A program made the position numbers and the translations under genes. DNA of 64,000 nucleotides from Ketobacter sp. (GTDB lineage Bacteria; Pseudomonadota; Gammaproteobacteria; Pseudomonadales; Ketobacteraceae), in the NCBI RefSeq assembly GCF_003671495.1, contig NZ_RCHN01000015.1:186001-250000 (forward strand), written 5' to 3'. Position 1 is the first letter of the stretch; every line of letters begins with the position of its first letter. Positions 17,801-26,106 of the stretch are shown here, in pieces. The notes beneath the pieces are model-generated. The model searched no databases. It worked only from the letters and a program-made list of their open reading frames with translations, and was not told the DNA's origin.

Positions 17801-20800
17801 GTAATTGGCCCCGTTCACCACGATCATTTCTTTTTCGCGACCGGTGAGAATCAGGTGCCCGTTCCAGATGAAGCCAAGGTCACCGGAGTTGAACCAGCCG
17901 TCCCCCACAAAGGCCTCCGCGTTGGCCTCTGGATTGTTCAGATACCCCGGCGTCACCACCGGGCCCCGAATCTGCATGCGGCCGATGACGCCTTCTTTCA
18001 ACAGCTGATTGTTCTGGTCAGTGATGCGCACTTCCACACCGGGAATCACCGGCCCCAGATCCACAAAACCCTGTCCCAGGGTGGGATCGGACACCACGTC
18101 CACCACGGAGGGATCATCGGTGGGTCGAAAATGCACGGACAGGGATTGTGATGCGTGATTATTGTAGGTCATGCAGGTGCAGGCTTCCGCCATACCAAAC
18201 GCCGGTTGTACAGCATCCTCATGCAAGCCATAGGGTGCCAACGCCGCCTGGAAGCCCTGCACCACCGGGGCCAATACCTGCTCCCCGGCGTTCATCAGAA
18301 TCTTCACGCAACGTAAATCCAGCGCCAGGGATTCCTCGCTGAGTGCCAATGCATCCAGCACCCGCTGATACGCAAAATTCGGCGCCCAACTGAAGTTCAC
18401 CCGATAACGGGACAGGGCTTTCAGCCACAACAGCGGATCGGACAACACGGCCGCAGTGGGCAATTGTATCTGCTGAATGCCCAGCACCACGTCTTTCAAA
18501 TGGGTGGTGAGGATGGGCACCACATGGTCGAACGGAAGCCAGTTAAGGCTCACATCCTCAGCACTGTAACCATTGAACCGGGCAGACGAGACCACATGAT
18601 GCAGCACACCCTGATGAGTGATCTGGATGGCTTTGGGGGTACCGGTGCTGCCGGAGGTCAACTGCAGGAAGGCCACAGGATCGGCTTGAAACGCCGGGGT
18701 GGGCATGGGTTCGCCGTGCTCCAGCAGGCGGTCGGCATCGATCACTGTTTTGCCGTCACCCAGCCAGCCTTGCGTGTCCGCCACCCGCGCCCGATCAGCC
18801 GCCACGATCAACCCGGTGTAGTTGTGGGCCACGTTATACAGTTTCTGTGCCACCCCGTTGCGCTCATGATAGTGTTCCGGTGTTGCCACCACCAGAGGGC
18901 GAATGCCCAGTAGCACCGCGCCCCACCAGACCGCAAAAAAGCGCTGGTCAAACCGCATTTGCAACAGCAGGATATCGCCAGCGTGCAGACCCGACTGCAG
19001 CAGACCGGTGGCGGCCACATGGGCATCCTGTTCCAGCTGGGCATAGGTGTAGAGTTGCTCGGCGCCGTTCTCAGCAACAAAGACAAAACCTTTTTGCGGG
19101 AACGCAGCGGCAGTCTGTTGCAGGGCGGCAAACAGATGTGTGGGTGCATCAGGGGACTCGCCTTGCCCCGCGTCGGCTTGTGGCGCAAATGCCTGGCCCT
19201 GCATCCAGGCATCCGGACGGGCGTCGAGGTTTACCTGGGATAGCGGCGTAACCAAGGCCTTCGGCGCAGCCGTCTGTTTCAATTGCCCTTGGGAAAACGT
19301 GGGCAACAGCTCCCGCTGGCGCCCAATCAACAGATCCGCCGCCGATCCTCCGGCCTGCTCCAGCAATGTTGCCAGGTAACGCTGGTCCAGGGCAGTCTGT
19401 TGCCGCAATGCCCAGGTATCGACGGCACCACTGACGGTATAAGGTAACGCAGGCAGGCAGACCACGTCGTCCACTAACTGCAGCAGGTCCGGCAACATCG
19501 ACTGCGCTGTTTCCGCTGAGCTCACCAGCATAAGCCGACGGAACCATTCTCCCGCCGGCGTTCGATCCACCAGCACCTGATAATCATACTGTGCCAGTTG
19601 CGGCAGTTGCTGCGCCAGTGTCTGTTGCACTTGCTCGACAAGCACTTGCTCCGCTGCATTGGCAGGACTTTCCAGAAACTGTTGTATGCTGGTTTCTGCC
19701 GGGGTTTCCAGGCTACGGGCCATCAATTCCAGTACCTGCCGGGCAAATCCCTCCACGGTTTCTGCCTGGTACAAACTGGTCTGGTAGGTCCAGTTCATTT
19801 CAAAGTGATCACCCAGGTCACTCACTGCCAACATGACATCATAGGGCGCACCGCGGGGCCCGCTCATGGGCAGGATGTCTTTGATGAAGCCGTCTTTGGG
19901 CATCATATCGGCGTTGCCCTGATGCCAGACGAACATCAGCTGGAACAGCGGCGTGCGGCTGCTGTCCCGGGGTGGATTGCAATCCTGTACCACAATGGGG
20001 AAGGGGCATTCCTGGTATTCCATCGCCGCCAACAGGGTTTTCTTCACCTGGCTGAACAGACTCTGCAGCGAGGCCTCCGGTCGCACCCGTGCGCGCAACA
20101 CCACCGGGTTGGCAAAATCCCCCACCACCTGGTCCATGCCCTTGCGGGAGCGCCCCATGGTGGGTGTACCTACCAGAAAATCCTGCGCACTGGTGCGTTG
20201 ATGTACCAGCAACTGGAATGCGGCCTGCACGAACACAAACGGCGTAATACTGTTGTGTTTGCAGAATTGCTTGATCAGCCGATATTGTTCCGGGGCTACC
20301 CGCTGGGTGAAGGTTTTGGCTTGCAGTTGCAACAGCGGTGGCCGCGGTTTGTCTTCGGGTAACGAGATGGCCAACGGCGCGCCGGTCAACTGCTGTTGCC
20401 AGTAAAACCGCTCCTGTTTGCCACGGGCGCTCTCCAGAAAGTGTTGTTGCCACTCCACATGTTCACGGTAGCGGGCGCTCACCGGTTGTACAGACAGCGC
20501 CTGGCCGCGGGCGGCTTCCTGGTAATACTGTTTGATGTCCTGGGCCACGATCAGCAGCGCCCACAGGTCCGCACCCACGTGCTGGATGGTGGCCATCAGG
20601 ATATCCCCCTGCACGGTATTGCGGAACAGCTTCACCCGCAGGCAGGACTCATGGTGCAGGTCGAACGGCGCGTCTGCTTCCTGCTCCAGTTGTTGTTGTA
20701 ATTCCTGCTGGCTCCATTGACGGCCATCCACAAATTGCAGTGGCATGGGCAGGTGGCTCCACACCCGCTGACGCGGCCCCAGATCGGTGTCCGTAAAGGT

Positions 20801-21184
20801 GCTGCGCAGCACCGGATGCCGCACCATCAGGGCGTGGAATGCCTGTTTCACCGCCGCTTCATCAATGCCCTCCGCCAGGGTGCAAGCGAAGGTGGTGTTG
20901 TAGGCCGGGCTGTTGGGCGCAAACTTGTAGAGCATCCAGATGGCGCCCTGGGTATACGCCAGGGGGTACTCATCCTGCAGCTCCGGCGCGTGGTCAGCAT
21001 TGCTGTCTTCTGCCTGCGCTTTCAACCAGGCGAGAATGGCCGGCTTGTTGGCCTTCAGCACCGCTACCAGATCCTGGGTCATCAATTCCTTGGGCGCTTT
21101 GAAACGCAGGGCCTCGCCCTCCAGCCACAACTCCAGGCCGCGCTCCAGGTGCGGCTGCAGCAGGTGCTCAATGCCCGCGGTCAT
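14864..21184 (-). CDS. Terminal hybrid synthetase: C-A(FAAL-like)-KR-PCP-TE
   Basis: A 2106-residue protein. In order: a TubC-type docking domain (5-56); a condensation domain (70-510) whose HHxxxDG motif is Q201-H202-VGA-D206, keeping the catalytic second His and the Asp; an adenylation domain (680-1240) with LTSGSTGTPK at 842-851, closer to acyl-AMP ligases than to amino-acid domains; a ketoreductase (1310-1660) with S1560, Y1573, N1577 and a GGLGGLA nucleotide motif; a carrier (1760-1830, S1792 in GGHSIN); and a thioesterase (1865-2106, GWSMAG, S1936). A KR between A and carrier recalls the depsipeptide modules of cereulide/valinomycin synthetases, which activate and reduce alpha-keto acids, so an ester link is possible. 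Substrate not predictable. It overlaps the upstream PKS gene by 4 bases (ATGA). Confidence 0.9.
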   Translation of the reverse strand: MTAGIEHLLQPHLERGLELWLEGEALRFKAPKELMTQDLVAVLKANKPAILAWLKAQAEDSNADHAPELQDEYPLAYTQGAIWMLYKFAPNSPAYNTTFACTLAEGIDEAAVKQAFHALMVRHPVLRSTFTDTDLGPRQRVWSHLPMPLQFVDGRQWSQQELQQQLEQEADAPFDLHHESCLRVKLFRNTVQGDILMATIQHVGADLWALLIVAQDIKQYYQEAARGQALSVQPVSARYREHVEWQQHFLESARGKQERFYWQQQLTGAPLAISLPEDKPRPPLLQLQAKTFTQRVAPEQYRLIKQFCKHNSITPFVFVQAAFQLLVHQRTSAQDFLVGTPTMGRSRKGMDQVVGDFANPVVLRARVRPEASLQSLFSQVKKTLLAAMEYQECPFPIVVQDCNPPRDSSRTPLFQLMFVWHQGNADMMPKDGFIKDILPMSGPRGAPYDVMLAVSDLGDHFEMNWTYQTSLYQAETVEGFARQVLELMARSLETPAETSIQQFLESPANAAEQVLVEQVQQTLAQQLPQLAQYDYQVLVDRTPAGEWFRRLMLVSSAETAQSMLPDLLQLVDDVVCLPALPYTVSGAVDTWALRQQTALDQRYLATLLEQAGGSAADLLIGRQRELLPTFSQGQLKQTAAPKALVTPLSQVNLDARPDAWMQGQAFAPQADAGQGESPDAPTHLFAALQQTAAAFPQKGFVFVAENGAEQLYTYAQLEQDAHVAATGLLQSGLHAGDILLLQMRFDQRFFAVWWGAVLLGIRPLVVATPEHYHERNGVAQKLYNVAHNYTGLIVAADRARVADTQGWLGDGKTVIDADRLLEHGEPMPTPAFQADPVAFLQLTSGSTGTPKAIQITHQGVLHHVVSSARFNGYSAEDVSLNWLPFDHVVPILTTHLKDVVLGIQQIQLPTAAVLSDPLLWLKALSRYRVNFSWAPNFAYQRVLDALALSEESLALDLRCVKILMNAGEQVLAPVVQGFQAALAPYGLHEDAVQPAFGMAEACTCMTYNNHASQSLSVHFRPTDDPSVVDVVSDPTLGQGFVDLGPVIPGVEVRITDQNNQLLKEGVIGRMQIRGPVVTPGYLNNPEANAEAFVGDGWFNSGDLGFIWNGHLILTGREKEMIVVNGANYYCFELEQVAARVSGVKPTFVAATGVSLEQGANSDVLVLFYVAEPEADRTALERQIAARVGESFSVVPRYVIEVSQDHFHKTTSGKIQRGQFKKLFEADHYQAAVQDYVERHRTDPSRVDTLFAFQRRVRKIQTVQQEYECLTLSEAERLEVKRLEANETADQHAAPLLLNLGALDLDLDLDLQQPERGLLACARLLAESLPQLMALRAHTALAIWLQTPHQEALSLIKPLLETLRQETGLEQLACVLTPGLDRPTYPQPGSIVWQQDAQEVSIGLVNVAQNPVPNEPIARRGTYLISGGLGGLAQSLCDYLIRERKAQVILSGRQPLAGDSRRLSRFNQLRARYGEQIHYVCLPDWQPQTLTNNLNAALAAIDSKRLDGVFHLAGVMGMAPLDGLTDAHWHTVMQPKAEGTRALAEYLKAHWPDSILVQFGSVNGFFGGQSAAAYSAANALQSQITETLNRTTSIRSWCLNWSVWQGAGMARQFSTADLQMARNKGFLPLSLAQDAGLIARALQLPPDNYCIGLDARNAEIHKQVVSWERSRELIDVLVDGPALDSHALNSPAQDRSAPQRAQLQTKLQALTPALMAHAHTPQWNIQISSEPLARNAQGMIRPDQLHVLRVQAEDQGEAPATATEQQLAAIWSDVLGRPVTDVTRTFFEYGGHSINATQVVSAINNRLGLPITVANLFQFPTIRELAQLASGDDARVHTQRLSLTLPDCIARGDDYRLDAINPDVESAQRLVFLPTALGIPSAYGQMAGALGGFQAFAATVPMLDKGHTEISAMARGLIGLLEENGLLHPQTMLVGWSMAGVLGYEILAQLHVQRKPLPRLVMLDSGFADGLHEITFDPAFQRLMFAVELGLTPQHFADFNQQPDDNTKLQWLKQYLPTIGIEVSEEMLIEWWRAYHKRLKSLLTYKIEGELADGDIHLFKADLHTHGRSDLGWNDNNNRIKWTLIQADHQGIVKQPETFRRIQELLA
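17258..17280. repeat. Hexamer microsatellite in the A-KR linker
   Basis: ATCCAG is repeated three times plus a partial fourth copy. On the coding strand it gives the Leu-Asp dipeptide repeat (ALDLDLDLDL, residues 1301-1310) in the linker before the ketoreductase. Confidence 0.8.
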
Positions 21185-24100
21185 AGTACACCTTCGACAA
21201 CATCATCAACCCTGTCATCGGTTTCAGCGGCCGCCTCTTCACCGTTCAACTGGGCGTCACCGTTCAACTGGGCGTCACCGTTCAACTGGGCGTCACCGTT
21301 CAACTGGGCGTTATAGGCTTCCGCCATCCATTGGGCCACATCCCGTAAACTGGCGCCACCCAGCATTCGCACCACGGGCAACTCCACTTCCGTCACCTTG
21401 GTGACGCGGTTTTTAAACTCCACCGCCAGCAGGGAATCGATCCCCATGTCAATCAGGGGCTGACTGTCATCCACTTCATCAGGCATCAACTGCAGCGCTT
21501 TGGCCAACTGTTGCTTGAGGTAGACCAGCAGGCGTTCGCCACGCTCGTCTTCGGGGCACTCTGCCAGTTCCTCTTTGAAGGCGATGTCCTCAGCGTTGAG
21601 TTCCACATCACCGTTCAAAAGCGCAGCCGGATCTTCCGGGTCTGAAACCGATTTCAGCAGCCCCCCAGCGGCAGTGATCTCCATCAGCGGTTTGAAACGC
21701 TGCCAACGGATGTCGGCCACAATCACCTGGGGCTCATCACAGTTGAGCAGACGCCCGAAGGTTTGCGTGCCGATGGACTGGTTCATCTGCAACAGGCCCC
21801 GTTTTTCCGCCTGATCACCGGACTCGTCGGTGACCATACCGGATTCTGCCCAGGGGCCCCAGTTCAGGACGATGCCTGGTTTACCCCGTTGCCGGCGGCG
21901 CTGGATCACGGCATCCACCACCTGATTGGCGGCGCTGTAATGGAAGTTACCCGCAGAGCCCCAAACAGAGGCAATGGAGGAATAGGCGGCAAAGAAATCC
22001 AGAGCATCCTGCTCCGTGAGTTCATCCAGCCATTGGATGCCAAGGACTTTGTTGGCCATCAGGTTGTGGCAGCGCTCAACGTAGAGTTCCTGCAGCGGGC
22101 ACAGCTCAAACACGCCGGCGGCATGCACCACCCCTTTGATCGGGCGGTCCAGACGCAAGCGATTCAAGACCGGCTCCAAGGCAGAGCGGTCCGTGAGATC
22201 CACCGGCGGGATCTCCACCTGGGCGCCCAGTTTGCGCAGCCCCTCCACCCGCTCAACGGCGGTCCCGCTCACCCCGGATCGGCTCAGTAACGCCAGGTGG
22301 CGGGCGCCCATGCGCACCATCCATTCAGCAATGGACAGGCCCAGGGAGCCGGTGCCACCGGCAATAACATAAAAGCCCTCGTCGGTCAGTTTGCGATTGC
22401 GGTTGGCCAGGCCATCGGCGTTTACGCGGGCCACGGCAGGCGCCCACCAGCTTTGCTGTCGCAACGCCACCCAGGGGCGATCCACTCCGTTGGTCATGGC
22501 CCTGGCCACCTGTAATGCGTTGGCTTTTGAGAAGCTTTCCACGTCCACAGCGGCTTTCATTTTATCCGCCAGTTCCAGGCTCAGGTTCTTGGCAAAGCCC
22601 AGCACCATGGCTTGTTCCGGTTTGACTTCCGCCAACTGATTTGGGGTTGCCGTGGCCGACTCGGTTAACAGCCACAGTTCCACATGGGGTGTTTGCTGCA
22701 CGGTTTTGGCCACACTCAATACCAGGCGGGTCAGAGCTGAAGACACATCCGCTGCATTGGCGTGTTCCAATCCCGCGGTGGACAAGACCAGGCGCAAGGG
22801 CTGCCCCGCCGATGCAGAGGACAGCAGCTGCTGCAATAAATGGCTGGCATCGCCTTCCCGGGTCAGGGTCTCCCGCTCCGCCGCCGACTCGATGGTGACC
22901 GTATCGTGTTCAAACTGATAACAGGCGGTGGTCACCGCCGTGGCCTGCTCCCCCAGTTGTGAGGCAAACTCATCGGCAATGGAATACGTTGGGAACAGCA
23001 ACACCCAGGAACCCTGTCCGACGGGCAGGTCGTGCAGGGGCTCGGTGGGTTCCCAACGTAACTGGTACAGCCAGTTTCTGGCTTTCTCTGGCAGCTCCTG
23101 GCGCTGCATATAGGCACGCAGGGTTTCGTTCCAGAAACTTTTGCGCTGGTAACAATAGGTGGGCAGGGAAAGCGGCGCCACCTGTTTCACCGGCACCACG
23201 GCCGCCCAGTTCAGGTCCAGCCCCGCCACATAGAGCTGGGCCAGACTGCGGGTAATGGTGTCCAGACTACTGTGATTTTTCTGCAGGCTCGCCACCGTCA
23301 CCAGCTTTTCATCACTGTGGTGTTGCTGATGATGTTGCGCCAATGCGTCCTGCACCATGGACGCCAGGGCGGCACCGGGACCCACTTCCAACGCCACGTC
23401 CACCTGCGCCTCCAGCAAGCCCTGGGCACAGGCCAGGAAGTTCACCGGATTGCGAATCTGCTGCACCCAGTAGTCTGCTTCGGCCATCTGTTTGCCCACA
23501 TGCTGCCCGTTGAGGTTGGACAGCACCCGCATGCGGGGCACGGTGAATTTGATGTCGCTGATGGCGGCCCGGAACTGATCCAGAATGGGCTCCATGGCTT
23601 GGGTGTGAAACGCATGCTGCACCGGCAACAGTCGACACTCCACCGACTGCGCCTGCAGTGCGGCCTGCAACGCCTGCACCGCTTGCGGCGGCCCGCCCAC
23701 CACGGTGTTCTGGGGGCCATTCAGGGCGCAGATTTCCAGATCGGGATGATCCTCCAACCGGCTTTGGGTTTGTGCCTGGTCGGCAAACACCACCAGCATG
23801 CTGCCCGGCTGCGTTTGCCCCATAAGGCGGGCCCGGGCCGTCACCAGCTTGCCGGCGTCGACCAGATTAAAGACCCCGGCGATGGCGGCAGCGGTGATTT
23901 CCCCCACGCTGTGACCCGCCACACAATCCGCTTTGATACCCCATTGCATCCAGGTTTTGGCCAAGGCGTATTCCAGTGCGAACAATGCCGGTTGCGTATA
24001 CCGGGTCTGGTTTAACAAGGCACTTTGTTCGCCCCACATAATGTCCTGCAACGGCTGATCCAGCTGTGGATTCAATTGTTCGAACACCAGGTCCAGCTGC

Positions 24101-25896
24101 TGGCGGAAGGCAGGCACCTCGGCATAAAGCTCCTTACCCATGCCAGCAAACTGGGCGCCCTGCCCGGAAAACAACAACGCGACCTTGTAAGTGGGTTTGG
24201 CCTTGACGCCACGCAGAATGCCTTCAGCCTGGCCTCGTTTTTCCTTCAGTAACGCACTCAGCTGTTCCACCGATTTGGGCAGGAACGCGGTACGGAATTT
24301 GTAGTGATCGCGCCCGGCGGCACAGGTACGTGCTATCTGCGACAAGCTCAATGCGGGGTTCACGTCCATGTGATGCCCCATTGCGTCCTGCCACTGGGCG
24401 ACCGCCTGAGGCTGTTTGGCCGAGGCGAGCACCAGCGGCGGCACCCAGGGCTGCGCCACCGGCGCGGAATCTTCCGCGCTGGATGCGTCGGTTTTGTGCG
24501 GCGGAGAATATTCCTCCAGAATCACATGCACGTTGGTGCCGGTGAAGGCAAACGCGCTGAGCCCGGCCCGCAGTTTACCGTCTTCCGCAGCGTACTGATC
24601 CCATTGCGTGAGTTTGTCTGTAACCTGGATCGCCATTTTGCTCCAGGGAATATAGGGGTTCGGTGTGGAGTAGTTGATGTGTGGCGGGATGGTTCGGTGC
24701 TGCAGGGACTGAATCAGCTTGATGAGCCCGGCCGCGCCGGCAGCGGCTTCGCTGTGACCGATGTTGGTTTTCGCTGAGCCCACCAACAAGGGATGGCGAC
24801 GACTCTGCCCGGCACAATACACCGAGTTCAATGCACCCAGTTCGATGGGATCACCCAATGGCGTTCCGGTGCCGTGGGCTTCGATGTAGCTCACATCCTT
24901 GGCTTCCAGCTGCGCCTGTTTCAAGGCGGCCCGAATCACGTCTTCCTGGGCAGATTCATTGGGAGCGGTAAAGCCCTGGGATTTGCCATCCTGATTCAGC
25001 GCCGTGCCTTTGACCAGAGCCAGAATGTTGTCGCCATCGGCGATGGCGTCCGACAACCGCTTCAGCATCACCACACCACAGCCTTCGGAACGCACATAAC
25101 CGTCCGCGGCCGCATCAAAGGTTTTGCAGTGGCCATCTTCCGACAACATCCGGGCCTTGGCGAACACGATCGAGATCGCCGGGTTCAGCACCAGGTGCAC
25201 ACCACCGGTCAACGCCGTGTCACATTCGCCTTGTCTCAAGGACTGGCAGGCGTAGTGCAATGCTGTAAGTGATGAGGAGCAGGCGGTGTCCAGGGCCAAG
25301 GCCGGGCCTTTGAAATTGTACAGATAGGAGATACGACAGGGAGCCGCGCTCATGGCGTTACCGATGCCCTGCCAGGGCGTCAGTTCTTCGGCTTTGCCCA
25401 GGATGCTGCCCAGATGGGCGTAATCGGCCGAGGCGATTCCCATGAAGACACCGGTGCGGCTGCCGTTCAGGCGACCGGGTGCGTAACCGGCCGCTTCCAT
25501 GGTTTCGTGGCAGACTTCCAGCAACAGGCGATGCTGGGGATCGATGTCCTCCGCCTCACGGGGAGAGATACCAAAGAACTCCGCATCAAACTGGTCCGGA
25601 TCGTCAATGATACCCAAGCCTTTGGTGTAGATTTTTCCAGGCGCATCCGGGTTGGGATCATAGAGTTCGTCCATGTTCCAACGTTCGCTGTTGTCCTGCT
25701 GGGTGATGCAGTCGACGCCGTTGTAGAGACGCTCCCAGAATTGGTCCGGGTTGGTGGAGCCGCCCGGATAGCGGCACCCCATGCCGATGATGGCGATGGG
25801 TTCGTGGGCGGCCTTTTGGTATCCGGCCAGCTGGCGCTTCAGCGTTTTGATTTCTTTTAACGCATTCAGCATCAATTCTTGTGTTGATTTGCTCAT
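21181..25896 (-). CDS. Type I polyketide synthase, one module (KS-AT-KR-ACP)
   Basis: A 1571-residue protein. A short coiled-coil docking helix (1-30) is followed by KS (32-465; C206 in DTACSSS, H341 in EAHGTGT, H381 in GHSEAAAG), AT (570-880; S663 in GHSVG; HAFH at 761-764, the malonyl-type signature), KR (930-1405; GGTGSLG, S1307, Y1320, N1324) and ACP (1450-1525; S1488 in GIDSLL). It should add one malonate-derived unit and leave a beta-hydroxyl. The C terminus carries four near-identical QLNGDA repeats (about 1531-1552) and an acidic end (DDRVDDVVEGVL) that could bind the TubC-type domain of the next protein. The ATG at 25896 is chosen over a start at 25983 that would run into a palindromic element. 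Confidence 0.93.
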   Translation of the reverse strand: MSKSTQELMLNALKEIKTLKRQLAGYQKAAHEPIAIIGMGCRYPGGSTNPDQFWERLYNGVDCITQQDNSERWNMDELYDPNPDAPGKIYTKGLGIIDDPDQFDAEFFGISPREAEDIDPQHRLLLEVCHETMEAAGYAPGRLNGSRTGVFMGIASADYAHLGSILGKAEELTPWQGIGNAMSAAPCRISYLYNFKGPALALDTACSSSLTALHYACQSLRQGECDTALTGGVHLVLNPAISIVFAKARMLSEDGHCKTFDAAADGYVRSEGCGVVMLKRLSDAIADGDNILALVKGTALNQDGKSQGFTAPNESAQEDVIRAALKQAQLEAKDVSYIEAHGTGTPLGDPIELGALNSVYCAGQSRRHPLLVGSAKTNIGHSEAAAGAAGLIKLIQSLQHRTIPPHINYSTPNPYIPWSKMAIQVTDKLTQWDQYAAEDGKLRAGLSAFAFTGTNVHVILEEYSPPHKTDASSAEDSAPVAQPWVPPLVLASAKQPQAVAQWQDAMGHHMDVNPALSLSQIARTCAAGRDHYKFRTAFLPKSVEQLSALLKEKRGQAEGILRGVKAKPTYKVALLFSGQGAQFAGMGKELYAEVPAFRQQLDLVFEQLNPQLDQPLQDIMWGEQSALLNQTRYTQPALFALEYALAKTWMQWGIKADCVAGHSVGEITAAAIAGVFNLVDAGKLVTARARLMGQTQPGSMLVVFADQAQTQSRLEDHPDLEICALNGPQNTVVGGPPQAVQALQAALQAQSVECRLLPVQHAFHTQAMEPILDQFRAAISDIKFTVPRMRVLSNLNGQHVGKQMAEADYWVQQIRNPVNFLACAQGLLEAQVDVALEVGPGAALASMVQDALAQHHQQHHSDEKLVTVASLQKNHSSLDTITRSLAQLYVAGLDLNWAAVVPVKQVAPLSLPTYCYQRKSFWNETLRAYMQRQELPEKARNWLYQLRWEPTEPLHDLPVGQGSWVLLFPTYSIADEFASQLGEQATAVTTACYQFEHDTVTIESAAERETLTREGDASHLLQQLLSSASAGQPLRLVLSTAGLEHANAADVSSALTRLVLSVAKTVQQTPHVELWLLTESATATPNQLAEVKPEQAMVLGFAKNLSLELADKMKAAVDVESFSKANALQVARAMTNGVDRPWVALRQQSWWAPAVARVNADGLANRNRKLTDEGFYVIAGGTGSLGLSIAEWMVRMGARHLALLSRSGVSGTAVERVEGLRKLGAQVEIPPVDLTDRSALEPVLNRLRLDRPIKGVVHAAGVFELCPLQELYVERCHNLMANKVLGIQWLDELTEQDALDFFAAYSSIASVWGSAGNFHYSAANQVVDAVIQRRRQRGKPGIVLNWGPWAESGMVTDESGDQAEKRGLLQMNQSIGTQTFGRLLNCDEPQVIVADIRWQRFKPLMEITAAGGLLKSVSDPEDPAALLNGDVELNAEDIAFKEELAECPEDERGERLLVYLKQQLAKALQLMPDEVDDSQPLIDMGIDSLLAVEFKNRVTKVTEVELPVVRMLGGASLRDVAQWMAEAYNAQLNGDAQLNGDAQLNGDAQLNGEEAAAETDDRVDDVVEGVL
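21240..21311. repeat. Four perfect 18-bp tandem repeats at the PKS C terminus
   Basis: The 18-base unit CACCGTTCAACTGGGCGT occurs four times without a mismatch. It encodes the QLNGDA repeats in the linker after the ACP. Length is a multiple of three, so copy-number change keeps the frame. Confidence 0.95.
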
Positions 25897-25949
25897 GTCT
25901 GCCCCCGGAGCATTTAGATTGGTTCTTCTAAGATTCCGAACCGTGCCAC

Positions 25950-26055
25950 GGAGCAGCCAGGCAGATCGGTTGAAACACGCCATGAACCCATCCCTGGGGG
26001 CTTCACAGCGGCGTCCCTGCCGCTGAGAGTTTCAACCGATCTGCCTGACTGCTCC
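25950..26055. repeat. 106-bp imperfect palindromic element (MITE/REP-like) between PKS genes
   Basis: Two 27-base arms (25950-25976 and 26029-26055) are inverted copies with a single mismatch. They read GGAGCAG.CAGGCAGATCGG then TTGAAAC and its complement. The 52-base centre contains its own 7-bp perfect hairpin (CAGCGGC at 26006-26012 / GCCGCTG at 26019-26025). It fills the gap between the two PKS genes. As RNA it would fold into a long nested hairpin within the operon transcript. No ORF is inside. Confidence 0.85.
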
Positions 26056-26106
26056 TCAAGAGTACGGTGTCAATTTCTTCAAACTAAACCAATCCACTTT
26101 TTATGA

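Noticed and set aside
21240..21311. Tandem repeats considered as a CRISPR or minisatellite array
   Set aside because: Units are contiguous, without spacers, and in frame within the PKS C terminus.
25897..25983. 29-residue N-terminal extension of the one-module PKS
   Set aside because: It would translate part of the palindromic element, and the internal ATG at 25896 matches the expected docking-helix start with a usable ribosome binding site.
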